From contig NZ_JBJNRJ010000004.1 in the NCBI RefSeq assembly GCF_046233715.1, forward strand, positions 62,001 through 126,000: 64,000 nt of DNA. The letters are read 5' to 3'. Every line of letters begins with the position of its first letter. Position 1 is the stretch's first letter. The notes below the pieces were generated by a model. The model was not told where the DNA came from. It made no database searches and was given only the letters and a program-made list of their open reading frames with translations. Below, piece by piece: positions 1-10,789 of this stretch. The position numbers were made by a program, and so were the translations under genes. Source of the stretch: Trujillonella humicola (GTDB lineage: Bacteria; Actinomycetota; Actinomycetes; Mycobacteriales; Geodermatophilaceae).

Positions 1-2261
<2,261 letters not shown>

Positions 2262-3265
2262 GCACCGCCACCGGGAGCCGGTGGCGGTCCAGCCACCGGG
2301 CCAGCCGGTCCCCGTCCCACGGCCGCCGGCGGCGGGAAGCGGCGAGGACCAGCCCGCGCGGCAGCTCGAGCAGGGCGAGCGCGATGCCGGCGGCCCCGGG
2401 CAGGTCCCCGTCGCGCAGGTGGGCGGCGACCGCCGTCGGGCGGCGGGCGAGGAAGGCGAGGGTCTCGCGGACCGGCCGGGCGGCGTGCTGGGGGACCAGC
2501 ACCTGCACCGTCCGGGCGTAGTGCCGCTCGCGCCGGAACACGCCGCGGGCGCTGCGGCCGCCCTTGCCGTGCCGGAAGCAGGTGTCGGGGACGCGCAGCA
2601 GCAGGAGCCCGGCCGCGCGCAGCCGGCGGGAGGCGTCCCGGTCCTCGTTGTAGAAGAAGTAGGCGGGGTCGAACCCGCCCGCGGCCAGGAACTGCGCGCG
2701 GCGGACCAGCACCGCCGTCCCGCCCAGCTCCGCGGCCGGCCGGGGCGGGCCGGGCGGGTCGTCGTCCTCACCGGGGCCGTGCACGGCCGGCGCGGCCCAG
2801 ACCGCCCGCGGCTCGGCGTCCAGGACCTCGGCCAGCGCGCGCAGCATCCCCGGCTCCGGCTCGCCGTCGGAGTTCACCAACGCGACGTAGCGGCCGCCGC
2901 AGGCGTCGAGGGCGAGGTCCATGGCGCGGGCGAAGCCGAGGTTGCGCGGGGAGGACAGCACCCGCCGGTCGGCCGCCGGGTAGTGCGCCGCCAGGCAGGC
3001 CCGCGCCGCGGCCGACGTCGCCGGCGCCGCCGCGTTCTCCACGAGCAGTGCCCGACCGCGCCACCGCAGCCCGGTCGCCGCGGCGACCGCGGCGTGGTGC
3101 CCGGCGAGCATCTCCGGCGCCTCGTGGTGGACCAGGAAGACGACGTCGACGTCGTCGAGGCCGGTGCGCGCGATCGTCCCCACCCCCGCACTCTGCGCAC
3201 GGCGCGGCCGGCCCGCCACCGCGGCGCGCGGCGCGGGGCGGCGCCATCGCCTAGCGTCGCCGGTC

Positions 3266-4369
3266 GTGGGGGACAGCGGCGACCGGGTGGACGGGGTGGC
3301 CGTCGCGGCCACCGGGGGTGCGGTCCTGCAGCGGGCCGCCGCCGACCTCCGGCTGGCGCCGGCCGCGCTCGCCCCGGCGGTGAGCGACCCCGCCTACCGG
3401 GTGCTGGCCGCGGGGGACGGCGAGGCGGTGCTGCTCCGCCGCCAGTGGACGGTCGAGGGCACCCCCGAGGCGGTGCTGCTGGCCGCCGCCGGCATGGGGC
3501 CCGACCACCCCGCCGTGCACGCCACCGCCCTGGGCTGGGGCTGCGACCGGGTGCGCGACCGTCCCGGTGGCCGGGGGGTGCTGCGCGTCGTCCTGCCCGG
3601 GCCGGGCCGCCCGCTCGTCGAGCGCTTCCTCGCCGCGGCCGCGCTGGCCGCGACCCGGGTCGAGACGGCGGTCGCGCTCGCCCGGGGCACGGGGGAGGAC
3701 CGGGTCAAGGCCGACGGCAGCCCGTCGCTGGCCGCGGACGAGGCCGCGCACACCGCCGCCGCCTCGGTCCTCGGCGGGCTGGGGGTGCCGGTGCTGAGCG
3801 AGGAGCGGACCGACCTGGCCGTCGCCGACGACGAGCCGTGGGTCGTGCTGGACCCCCTCGACGGCACCGGCAACTTCCGCGCCGGCCTGCCGCCGTGGGC
3901 GTTCTCCGCAGGCCTGGTGCAGCGCGGGGAGCCGGTGGCCGGCGTCGTGGTCGACCTCTCCTCGGGCCGGCGCTGGTCGGGGGCGGCCGGCACGGGGGCC
4001 TGGCGCGACGACGTCCCGATCGCCCCGCGCGCCGGCACGACCGTCGTCGTCCCCAGCGCGCCCGGGGGCGGCGTCGTCGGCGTGCCCGCCACCGCCCGGC
4101 GGGTCCGGGTGACCGGCTGCACGGCGGTGGAGGTCTGCCTCGTCGCCGACGGGTCCGCGGTGGCGTGGCACGACCTCGACCGCTCCGGGACCCACGTGCA
4201 CGACGTCGCCGGCGGGCTCGGGGTGCTCGCCGCGGCGGGCGGGGTGGCCCTGACCGCCGACGGCGAGCCCCTGAGGCTGCTCCCCGACACCGTCGCGAAG
4301 ATCCGTTTCGCCGCCGCGGGAGACGCCGGCACCGCCCGCGGGCTGATCGACGCGGTCGCCCCGCGCTGA
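3266..4369 (+). CDS. Inositol monophosphatase-family phosphatase with unusual N-terminal extension
   Basis: Magnesium-dependent sugar- or inositol-phosphate phosphatase by family; substrate unknown. The C-terminal two thirds (from about residue 118) carries the IMPase fold: KADGSPSLAADEAA, LSEE, the metal-binding DPLDGTGNF near residue 196 and HDVAGGLGVLAAAGG for the second metal site. The first 115 residues are not part of the usual domain and I do not recognise them; they include a Trp/Glu strand region (LLRRQWTVEGTPEAVLL). Usual family length is about 260-290, so this 367-residue form is extended or fused. GTG 3266 is the best-placed start after the divergent promoter region. It ends 6 bp before the convergent fprA stop. 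Confidence 0.8.
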   Translation: MGDSGDRVDGVAVAATGGAVLQRAAADLRLAPAALAPAVSDPAYRVLAAGDGEAVLLRRQWTVEGTPEAVLLAAAGMGPDHPAVHATALGWGCDRVRDRPGGRGVLRVVLPGPGRPLVERFLAAAALAATRVETAVALARGTGEDRVKADGSPSLAADEAAHTAAASVLGGLGVPVLSEERTDLAVADDEPWVVLDPLDGTGNFRAGLPPWAFSAGLVQRGEPVAGVVVDLSSGRRWSGAAGTGAWRDDVPIAPRAGTTVVVPSAPGGGVVGVPATARRVRVTGCTAVEVCLVADGSAVAWHDLDRSGTHVHDVAGGLGVLAAAGGVALTADGEPLRLLPDTVAKIRFAAAGDAGTARGLIDAVAPR

Positions 4370-4374
4370 GCGCG

Positions 4375-5805
4375 TCAGGCCTCGGCGGCCTCTGCCTCGG
4401 CGGCCTCGGCCTCGGCCTCGAGCTCCGCGGCGCGGGCGGCCGCGAGCAGGTCCTCGCGGTCGTGCATCGTCGTCCGCTGCCGGCCGCGGGTGGCGCCCAG
4501 CGCCCGCTCGGCCGCGTCGATCGCCCGCCAGTTGGGCAGCAGCACCGGGTCGGCGCCGCGGGCCCGCAGGGTGCGCACCAGGTCGTCGGGGTCGCCGTGC
4601 GCCCCGATGACGCCGGCCTCGACGTCGCCGAGCAGGGTGGCCACGGTCTCCCGGGCGTCGGCCTTGTTGGTGCCGACGACGCCGGTGGGCCCGCGCTTGA
4701 TCCAGCCGGCCACGTACTCCCCGGCCGACGGCGCCCCGTCGCGCAGCACCCGCCCGGCCTCGTTGGGCACCGTGTTCGAGGAGGTGTCCAGCGGCAGCCC
4801 GGGCAGCGGCAGGCCCCGGTAACCGACGGAGCGGACGACGAGGTCGGCCGGCAGGGTGGTGAACTCCCCGGTCCCGCTGGCGCGGCCCTCGGCGTCGACC
4901 GCCGTCCGCTCGATCTCGATGCCGGTGACCCGGTCCTCGCCCACGATGCGCACCGGGCGGGCGAAGAAGCGCAGCGCGATCGTGGCCTGCCCGGGCTCGG
5001 GGGGCGTGCCGGCGTAGCCGCGCAGCACCTTCACGTTGCGCGCCTTGAGCCGGTCGGCCGGCGGCGGCTCGTCCTCGCCCGGGACGTCGGCCGGGTCCAC
5101 GACCACCCCGGCCCCGGCCAGGTCCCCGAGCTCGTCGAGCTCCTTGGTGGTGAAGCTGGCCTGGGCGGGCCCGCGCCGGCCCAGCACGGTCACCGACTCC
5201 ACCGGGGAGGCGGCCAGCGCGTCGAGCACGTGCTGGGGCATCTCGGTCGGCTCGAGCTCCTCGGGGGTGCGCACGAGCACCCGCGCGACGTCGAGGGCGA
5301 CGTTGCCCACCCCGATCACGACCGCGTCCTTCACGCCGGCGAGGGCCGCCTCGACGCCGTCCCGGTCCGCGTCGGGGTGCCCGCAGTACCAGGCCACCAG
5401 GTCGGTGGCGGCGATGCTCCCGGGCAGGTCCTCGCCCTCAATGCCCAGGGCGCGGTCCCGGGAGGCGCCGTAGGTGTAGATCACCGCGTCGACGTGCCGG
5501 CGCAGCTCGTCCAGGGACAGGTCGGTGCCGATCTCGACGTTGCCGACGAACCGCACGTTCTCGTGGTCCAGGACGTGGTGCAGCGTGTCGCGCAGCGCGC
5601 GCATCTTCAGGTGGTCGGGGGCGATGCCGTGCCGCACCAGCCCGAACGGGGTGGGCAGCCGGTCGACCAGGTCCACCGCCACGGGGACGTCGTCCTGGCG
5701 GGTCAGCGCCTCGGCGGCGTAGATGCCCGCCGGGCCGGCCCCGACGACGGCGACCCGGAGGGGGCGGGTGGCGGGTGTGGTGGCAGTCTCCTCGGCGTCC
5801 GACAT
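4375..5805 (-). CDS. fprA: FprA-type ferredoxin/adrenodoxin-NADP+ reductase
   Basis: FAD flavoenzyme moving electrons between NADPH and ferredoxin, usually supplying P450s or Fe-S assembly. It is 476 residues, close to the 456-residue mycobacterial FprA. The FAD Rossmann motif VAVVGAGPAGIYAAEAL lies near residue 20, the DRLPTPFGLVRHGIAPDH block follows, then the NADP site VIGVGNVALDVARVL and the C-terminal GPTGVVGTNKADARETV. ATG 5805 is preferred because AGGA sits 8 bp upstream; ATG 5814 is the alternative. The last 20 residues are an Ala/Glu-only run made of near-repeats, probably a helical or disordered tail. It is divergent from the small monooxygenase gene. Confidence 0.95.
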   Translation of the reverse strand: MSDAEETATTPATRPLRVAVVGAGPAGIYAAEALTRQDDVPVAVDLVDRLPTPFGLVRHGIAPDHLKMRALRDTLHHVLDHENVRFVGNVEIGTDLSLDELRRHVDAVIYTYGASRDRALGIEGEDLPGSIAATDLVAWYCGHPDADRDGVEAALAGVKDAVVIGVGNVALDVARVLVRTPEELEPTEMPQHVLDALAASPVESVTVLGRRGPAQASFTTKELDELGDLAGAGVVVDPADVPGEDEPPPADRLKARNVKVLRGYAGTPPEPGQATIALRFFARPVRIVGEDRVTGIEIERTAVDAEGRASGTGEFTTLPADLVVRSVGYRGLPLPGLPLDTSSNTVPNEAGRVLRDGAPSAGEYVAGWIKRGPTGVVGTNKADARETVATLLGDVEAGVIGAHGDPDDLVRTLRARGADPVLLPNWRAIDAAERALGATRGRQRTTMHDREDLLAAARAAELEAEAEAAEAEAAEA

Positions 5806-5890
5806 GGTCGGCATCCTGACCCGCGAGGTCGGGAAGCGCCAACCACCGCTCCGGTCGGGCCCGTCGTCACCGCTGCCGAGAGGAACCCGC

Positions 5891-6193
5891 GTGTCCGTCG
5901 TCGTCGTCGCCCACATCCGCCCGCTGCCCGAGCACCTGGACGCCGTCCGGGAGGCCCTCCTGGAGACGCTGCCCGCGGTCCACGAGGAGCCCGGCTGCGA
6001 GCTGTACGCCCTGCACGAGGCCGACGGCGTCCTCGTGATGGTGGAGAAGTGGGAGAGCCAGGAGGCGCTCGGCGTGCACATGACGGCGCCGGCGCTGGCC
6101 GCTCTCGGGCCCAAGCTCGCCGGCAAGGTGACCGGCGCCCCGGAGGTCCAGGTGCTCACCCCGCTGCCGGCCGGCACCAAGGGCGAGCTGTAG
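5891..6193 (+). CDS. Antibiotic biosynthesis monooxygenase (ABM/YgiN-like) domain protein
   Basis: Small (100 aa) dimeric ferredoxin-like ABM-fold protein, of the group that includes quinol monooxygenase YgiN; members oxidise quinol-like or aldehyde substrates without a cofactor. The typical pattern is present: VVVVAHIRPLPEHLDAVREALL, then EEPGCELYALHE and MVEKWESQEALGVHM, ending in a predicted strand. The GTG start at 5891 has a strong AGAGGA site 5-6 bp upstream. It is transcribed divergently from fprA across 85 bp, so a redox link with that gene is possible but is inference only. Confidence 0.85.
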   Translation: MSVVVVAHIRPLPEHLDAVREALLETLPAVHEEPGCELYALHEADGVLVMVEKWESQEALGVHMTAPALAALGPKLAGKVTGAPEVQVLTPLPAGTKGEL

Positions 6194-6201
6194 GCGGGGG
6201 C

Positions 6202-7011
6202 TCAGCCGCAGACGAGGTCGTGGTCCAGGTCGTCGTCCACGTACTGGGCGAGCACCACCCGCCCGCCGGGCACGAGGGGATCGCCGGAGCAGGTGGCCCG
6301 GGCGCCGTCCAGGTCGCGCGCGCCGGCCAGCCAGCTGTCCAGGCCGTGCAGCGGCGTGGCGGGGGGCACCCGGCCGGCGATCTGCGCCCACTGCCGCCCC
6401 GTCGAGTAGATGCCGACCTCGGCGCCGACCTCCCGGAGGTAGGTGGCCATGCCCTCCAGCGCCGCGCGGTTGCGGGCCTGCGCTCCGGGCGACCCGTACT
6501 GCCAGGTGTTCATCGTCTCCACGTCCAGCCACCAGCGGTGGGCGGCGGGGTCGGGGTCCACCCCCGCCGCCCAGGCGGCGGTGAGGAAGAAGACGTGGAC
6601 GTCGACGGCGGCCCGGATCCGGCCGTACTGCCACGAGCACGCCGCGGAGTTGGTCCCGTCGCACTCGCCGTAGGGGGTCGACCCGGTGTCGGGCCACGTG
6701 GTGACCCGGTCGATGACCTCGCCGGGGTTGGCGGTGTTCACGTAGAGCTCGACGGCCGCCCGGCCGGTCGCGTCGGCCGCCCACGCCAGCTGCTCGGCCA
6801 GGCACGGGTTGGCGACGGTGGCGATCCCGCCGTTCACCCCGACGATCGCGACGTCCGCCCGGCGGGGCAGGGGCTCGCCGCACTGGGGGTGGGACACGTC
6901 GTAGCCGATCCGGGTCCCGTCCTCCGGTGCGGCGTGCGCGGTGCCCGGCAGCCCGAGCAGTGCCACCGCCACCGCCCCGGCGAGCGCGAGTGCGCGGGCC
7001 GCCACGGTCAT
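6202..7011 (-). CDS. Secreted GH25-like TIM-barrel protein of unknown activity
   Basis: A 269-residue exported protein. The N-terminus is a clean Sec signal peptide (hydrophobic run to LLGLPGTAHA, cleavage expected after AHA). The mature part begins IGYDVSHPQCG and contains AIVGVNGG, LYVNTANPGEV, HRWWLDVETMNTWQ and EVGIYSTGRQW, the pattern of glycoside-hydrolase-25-like or DUF1906-like barrels, in which D/E residues on strand ends form the active site. Four Cys in the mature part could form disulfides. No sugar-binding repeat is visible. Peptidoglycan or polysaccharide hydrolysis is plausible but unproven. Confidence 0.7.
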   Translation of the reverse strand: MTVAARALALAGAVAVALLGLPGTAHAAPEDGTRIGYDVSHPQCGEPLPRRADVAIVGVNGGIATVANPCLAEQLAWAADATGRAAVELYVNTANPGEVIDRVTTWPDTGSTPYGECDGTNSAACSWQYGRIRAAVDVHVFFLTAAWAAGVDPDPAAHRWWLDVETMNTWQYGSPGAQARNRAALEGMATYLREVGAEVGIYSTGRQWAQIAGRVPPATPLHGLDSWLAGARDLDGARATCSGDPLVPGGRVVLAQYVDDDLDHDLVCG

Positions 7012-7067
7012 CGGGCAACCCTAGGCTCCCCGTCCCCGGTCAGGACCCCCCGTCCGGGACCCCCCGA

Positions 7068-7880
7068 TCAGGTGGACTGGCAGACGGGGCACCAGTGCAG
7101 GTTGCGGCCCACCATCTCCTGCGTCCGCACCTCGGTGCCGCAGATCCGGCACGGCAGGCCGGTGCGCCGGTACACGTAGTGCGCGTCGTCCCGGCGGACC
7201 GCGCCGCTCCTGCGGGCACGGTCCTCCGGGCGGGTCGTCACGATCCGGCCCAGGCGGACGCCGGAGCGCATGAGGACGACCAGGTCGGCCCACAGCCGGG
7301 TCCACTCCTCGGCGCCGACGTGGCGGCCGGGCCGGAATGGCGAGATGCGGTGCCGGAAGAGGATCTCGGCGCGGTAGACGTTGCCGACCCCGGCCAGCAC
7401 GGACTGGTCCATGAGCAGCGCACCGACGGCGGTGCGGCTGCCGGCGATCCGCCGGTGCGCGACCGCGCCCTCGCGGGGGCGGGCGCGCAGCGGGTCGGGG
7501 CCCAGCCGGTCGAGGATCGCGTCGACCTCCGGTGCGGTGAGCACCTCGCAGGCCGTCGCGCCGCGCAGGTCGGTCCACACGCCCAGCCCGTCGGGGCCGG
7601 GGCCCTCCCAGCGCATCCGCAGCGCGCCGCGGGGCGGGGGAGGGGTGCCCGTGCCGCCGGTGTAGCTGCCGTACAGGCCGAGGTGGACGTGCAGCGTGTC
7701 CGCGCCGAAGCAGGCGAACAGGTGCTTGCCGTAGCTGGTCACCTCGTCGAGCACCCGGCCGTCGAGCAGCTCGGCGCCCGCGGCGAAGCGGCCCTGCGGG
7801 CTGGTCACGTGGACCGGCCGGCCGGCGAATGCCTCCTGCTGGTCGCGGGCCAGCCGGAACAGGGTGTGTCCCTCAGGCAC
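7068..7880 (-). CDS. nei: Fpg/Nei-family DNA glycosylase-AP lyase
   Basis: Base-excision repair enzyme removing oxidised bases and nicking the abasic site. The mature N-terminus PEGHTLFRLAR supplies the catalytic Pro2 and Glu3; SYGKHLF holds the conserved Lys; LMDQSVLAGVGNVYRAEILF is the helix-two-turn-helix; and the C-terminal zinc finger has CRIC and CPVC pairs with the GRNLHWCPVCQ loop. At 270 aa it matches the mycobacterial Nei-type (PEGHTL) subfamily rather than Fpg. Its start overlaps the photolyase stop by 8 bp, so the two repair genes are translated as a unit, with photolyase first. Confidence 0.93.
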   Translation of the reverse strand: MPEGHTLFRLARDQQEAFAGRPVHVTSPQGRFAAGAELLDGRVLDEVTSYGKHLFACFGADTLHVHLGLYGSYTGGTGTPPPPRGALRMRWEGPGPDGLGVWTDLRGATACEVLTAPEVDAILDRLGPDPLRARPREGAVAHRRIAGSRTAVGALLMDQSVLAGVGNVYRAEILFRHRISPFRPGRHVGAEEWTRLWADLVVLMRSGVRLGRIVTTRPEDRARRSGAVRRDDAHYVYRRTGLPCRICGTEVRTQEMVGRNLHWCPVCQST

Positions 7881-9249
7881 GGCGCACCCGCTCCAGCCGC
7901 TCGAGCGCGACCCGCCGCTCGTGCGCGTGGTCGACCACCGGCTCCGGGTAGCCCTCGGGTACGCCTCCGGGCGCGCTCCAAGGCTCGTGCACGTACCGCG
8001 CGTCCACGTCCCGCAGCTCGGGCACCCACCGCTTCACGTAGGCGCCGTCCGGATCGAACTTCTTGCCCTGGGTGACCGGGTTGAAGATCCGGTAGTACGG
8101 CGCGGGGTCGGTGCCGGTGCCGGCCACCCACTGCCAGCCGTGGTTGTTGCTGGCCAGGTCGCCGTCGACCAGGTGCTGCATGAAGTACCGCGCGCCCCGC
8201 GTCCACTCCTGGTGCAGGTCCTTGACCAGGAACGAGGCCACGATCATCCGCACCCGGTTGTGCACGTAGGCCTCGCCGAGCAGCTGCCGCATCCCGGCGT
8301 CCACGATCGGGAAGCCGGTCCGCCCGGTCTCCCAGGCCCGCACCAGCTCCTCGGCGTGCGGGCCCGAGTCGTAGCCGAGCGCCTGCAGCTCCGGGCGCAG
8401 GTACTCGCGGGCCGATTCGGGCCGGTGCCACAGCACGTCGGCGTAGAACTCCCGCCAGGCCAGCTCGTCGGTGTAGCGGCGCACGGCCTCGGTCTGCTCC
8501 TCGGCGGCGAGGTCGGCCAGCAGCGTGCGGGGGTGGATCGTGCCGTACTTCAGGTGCGGGGACAGCCGGCTCGTGCCGTCGCCGGCGGGCAGGTTCCGAC
8601 CCTCCGCGTAGCCGGACAGCCGCAGGTCGCGGAAGCGGTCCCACGCGGTGTGCGCGGCCTCCTCGCCGGCCGGCGGCAGCTCGGTGCCGCCCAGGTCCTG
8701 CTCGGGCGGCAGGTCGCCGGGCGCGGGACCCCGGCACCACCGGACGCCGTCCGGCCGGGGCGCGGGCGCCGGCCGGCCGTGCTCGCGCCAGGCGCGGGCG
8801 AAGGGCGAGAACACCTGGAAGGGGCTGCCGTCGCGCTTGGTCACCAGCCCCGGCCCGACCGCGTACGGCGAGCCGGTGCGGGTGAGCGGGACGTCCCCGA
8901 GCGCCCGCTCGACCGCGACGTCGCGGCGGCGGCCGTAGGGGCCGGTGTCGGCCGAGACGTGCACGCTGCCCGCCGCCACCTCCCGGGCGAGCGCGGGCAC
9001 CACGTCGGCCGGGTCACCGGAGCGGACCACGAGGGCGCCGTCGGTGGCCTCGCGCAGGTCGGCCAGGCAGCGGCGCAGGTACTCGCGGCGCGGCGCGCCG
9101 GAGGGCTCCCACAGGCGCGGGTCGACGACGAACAGCGGGAGGACCTCGCCGTCGCCGCCGGCGGCCTCGATCGCGGCGAGGAGGGCCGGGTGGTCCCCGA
9201 GCCGCAGGTCACGGCGGAACCACAGCACGCTGGAGGGCACCCGGGCCAC
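7873..9249 (-). CDS. phr: Deoxyribodipyrimidine photolyase
   Basis: FAD-dependent, light-driven repair of cyclobutane pyrimidine dimers. The 458-residue protein has the N-terminal antenna-binding domain (VLWFRRDLRLGDHPALL) and the C-terminal FAD domain with LAWREFYADVLW, GFPIVDAGMRQL, NRVRMIVASFLVKDL and WQWVAGTGTDPAPYYRIFNP, which are hallmarks of class I CPD photolyases. The GTG at 9249 starts the protein 9 residues before the first strand; a second GTG 9 bp downstream is nearly equivalent. Nei-type glycosylase follows with an 8-bp overlap. Its upstream region includes a copy of the stop-anchored palindromic repeat belonging to the gene before it. Confidence 0.95.
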   Translation of the reverse strand: MARVPSSVLWFRRDLRLGDHPALLAAIEAAGGDGEVLPLFVVDPRLWEPSGAPRREYLRRCLADLREATDGALVVRSGDPADVVPALAREVAAGSVHVSADTGPYGRRRDVAVERALGDVPLTRTGSPYAVGPGLVTKRDGSPFQVFSPFARAWREHGRPAPAPRPDGVRWCRGPAPGDLPPEQDLGGTELPPAGEEAAHTAWDRFRDLRLSGYAEGRNLPAGDGTSRLSPHLKYGTIHPRTLLADLAAEEQTEAVRRYTDELAWREFYADVLWHRPESAREYLRPELQALGYDSGPHAEELVRAWETGRTGFPIVDAGMRQLLGEAYVHNRVRMIVASFLVKDLHQEWTRGARYFMQHLVDGDLASNNHGWQWVAGTGTDPAPYYRIFNPVTQGKKFDPDGAYVKRWVPELRDVDARYVHEPWSAPGGVPEGYPEPVVDHAHERRVALERLERVRRA

Positions 9250-9289
9250 GTTATGTGCGATTCCGGTTGTGTGCAGTCCATCGCGTCAT

Positions 9290-9350
9290 GGCCCCGTCCA
9301 GGGGCTCGTCCCGAGCGTGCGGGGGATGAGGAGGACGGGGTCCTCGTTCA
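9290..9350 (-). repeat. Stop-anchored palindromic repeat, copy B
   Basis: A 61-bp element that begins with the TGA stop of the GNAT gene (9350-9348) and differs from the copy at 54716-54776 at only two positions by eye. The outer stem is GACCCCGTCC pairing with GGACGGGGCC, with one conserved A-C mismatch; an inner TCCC/GGGA stem surrounds a GCACGCTC loop. It lies between the GNAT gene and photolyase, so it may also act as a terminator. Confidence 0.85.
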
Positions 9351-9668
9351 GGCCTCGGCGGTGGCCAGCCCGAAGTGCGGACGGTCCTCGTCGCGGACGA
9401 GGTCGAGGTAGTCCGGGTGCTGCTGGATGTAGTACCGGATGAACGAGCAGTAGGGCAGGACGTGCAGGCCGCGCTCGCGGGCCGCGTCGAGCACGCCGGC
9501 CACCAGGGCCGAGCCGATGCCGCGGCCACCCACGCTCGGGTCGACCTCGGTGTGCGGGAGCGTCATGACGCGGTTCTCGACGTGGTAGCTGGCGAGCCCG
9601 ACCACGCGCCCGCCCAGCCGGACCTCGAAGCGTCCCCGATCGGGGACGTCGACCACACTCGTCTCCAT
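9348..9668 (-). CDS. Small GNAT-family N-acetyltransferase (COG2388-like)
   Basis: A compact 106-residue GCN5-related acetyltransferase of the type that acetylates small molecules or the N-terminus of unknown partners. Visible features are RVVGLASYHVENRVMTLPHTEV (central strands), the acetyl-CoA loop VGGRGIGSALVAGVLDAAR, and LPYCSFIRYYIQQHPDY, which is diagnostic of the YjdJ/COG2388 group. The ATG at 9668 begins a short strand-rich N-terminus. The stop codon is also the first base triplet of a palindromic repeat shared with two other genes of the window. Confidence 0.88.
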   Translation of the reverse strand: METSVVDVPDRGRFEVRLGGRVVGLASYHVENRVMTLPHTEVDPSVGGRGIGSALVAGVLDAARERGLHVLPYCSFIRYYIQQHPDYLDLVRDEDRPHFGLATAEA

Positions 9669-9879
9669 CGTGCCGTGCCCACCTTCCGCTCGCCCCGGCG
9701 CCGTTGCCGGAGCTCGTTGTGCGTCTCAGAACGGTAACGCCTCGGAAGCCCCACGCGTCCCGGGAGCGCCCCTCGGGCGCGTCGCACGTCACCGGAGCGG
9801 GTGACCCGCCCGGGTCGTGCGGACACGACCGGCCCGGCCGTCCGGGGGGACGACCGGGCCGGACCCGCGCGCCGGTGGC

Positions 9880-10050
9880 CTACTTGAAGACGTCCTTGAC
9901 CTTCTCGCCGGCCTGCTTGACGTTGCCGCTGGTCTGGTCGGCCTTGCCCTCCGCCTGGAGGTCGCGGTTGTCGGTGGCCTCTCCCGTGGCCTCCTTGCCC
10001 TTCCCGGTCAGTTCCTCGGCCTTGTTCTTCATCTTGTCCATGGCGCTCAT
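9880..10050 (-). CDS. CsbD-family stress protein
   Basis: A 56-residue, highly charged, Lys/Glu/Gly-rich protein with the CsbD pattern: KMKNKAEELTGKGKEATGEA, then LQAEGKADQTSGNVKQAGEKVKD. The family is induced by general stress in many bacteria (a SigB-regulated gene in Bacillus); its molecular role is unknown. ATG 10050 is chosen over an upstream ATG because the family sequence begins there. A possible promoter reading leftward (TTGCGA, 18 bp, GGATAC) lies about 40 bp upstream in the divergent gap with the sigma-factor gene; this is weakly supported. Confidence 0.88.
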   Translation of the reverse strand: MSAMDKMKNKAEELTGKGKEATGEATDNRDLQAEGKADQTSGNVKQAGEKVKDVFK

Positions 10051-10207
10051 GCCCTGGTGGTGCCCCCGTCGTGCCCGGTGCACGCGTATCCGCGCGGACC
10101 GTCACGCGATCGCAAGACTGGCGGGCCCGGGGCCCGCCGCGGACCCCGGCCGGGCATGCTCGCCGGGTGTCGTGTCACATCGGTGGCCCCGGCGGTGCTC
10201 CCCGGGT

Positions 10208-10789
10208 GTGGACCTGGTGCAGCACGAGCGGTGGCCGGCGGCCGCGGTCGCCGTCGCGGCCCCGCGGACGCGGGTGAGGGAGCGGACCGGCGGCATCCGG
10301 CCGGACCTGGAGCAGGTGTTCCGCAGCGACTACCCCCGCGTCGTCGGGGTCGCCGCGCGGGTGCTCGGGTCCCGGGAGCAGGCCGAGGACGTCGCCCAGG
10401 AGGTCTTCCTCGCCTTCGGCCGCTCCTCGGTCCCCGCGGGCGAGGCCGGCGGCTGGCTGACGGTGGCCGCCGCGCACACCGCGCTCAACCTGCTGCGCTC
10501 GGGCCGCCGCCGCAGCGCCCGCGAGGACGCCGTCGGCCGGCAGCAGCCGCAGGAGGCGCCCGACGTCGCCGACGCCGTCGTCTCCGGCGAGGAGCGGAGC
10601 CGGGTGCGGGCCGCCCTCGCGCGGCTGCCCCGCCGGCAGGCGGTGGCCCTGGTGCTGCGCCACAGCGGCCTGAGCTACGACGAGGTGGCCGCCGCCCTCG
10701 ATCTGTCTGTCGGCAGCGTCGGCACGACCGTGCGACGCGCCGAGGCCCGTCTCAAGGAGGAGCTGGACCGCGATGCGTCATCCCACTGA
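10208..10789 (+). CDS. ECF-type RNA polymerase sigma factor
   Basis: Redirects RNA polymerase to a dedicated promoter set when released from its anti-sigma partner. Region 2 is visible (QVFRSDYPRVVGVAARVLG, then EQAEDVAQEVFLAFGR), and region 4 is a helix-turn-helix (YDEVAAALDLSVGSVGTTVR). The Pro-rich linker and overall size (193 aa from GTG 10208) are normal for the group. GTG 10274 is an alternative start, about 20 codons shorter. Its 3' end overlaps the next gene by 17 bp, the classic arrangement of a sigma factor with its own anti-sigma factor. Confidence 0.85.
   Translation: MDLVQHERWPAAAVAVAAPRTRVRERTGGIRPDLEQVFRSDYPRVVGVAARVLGSREQAEDVAQEVFLAFGRSSVPAGEAGGWLTVAAAHTALNLLRSGRRRSAREDAVGRQQPQEAPDVADAVVSGEERSRVRAALARLPRRQAVALVLRHSGLSYDEVAAALDLSVGSVGTTVRRAEARLKEELDRDASSH

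Noticed and set aside
2281..7179. Very long open frame on the plus strand spanning several genes (over 1600 codons)
   Set aside because: Antisense artefact of the high G+C composition; its translation is Arg/Gly/Pro-rich with no domain, and it crosses the genuine glycosyltransferase, IMPase-like, fprA and GH25-like genes.
9240..9262. Third copy of the island operator (CGCACATAA) before photolyase
   Set aside because: Only nine bases agree, there is no TTGACT at the right distance, and it overlaps the start codon.
9290..9350. Small gene with a frame through the stop-anchored repeat
   Set aside because: The frame shares sequence with repeat copies in other gene contexts; conserved pairing rather than codons explains it.
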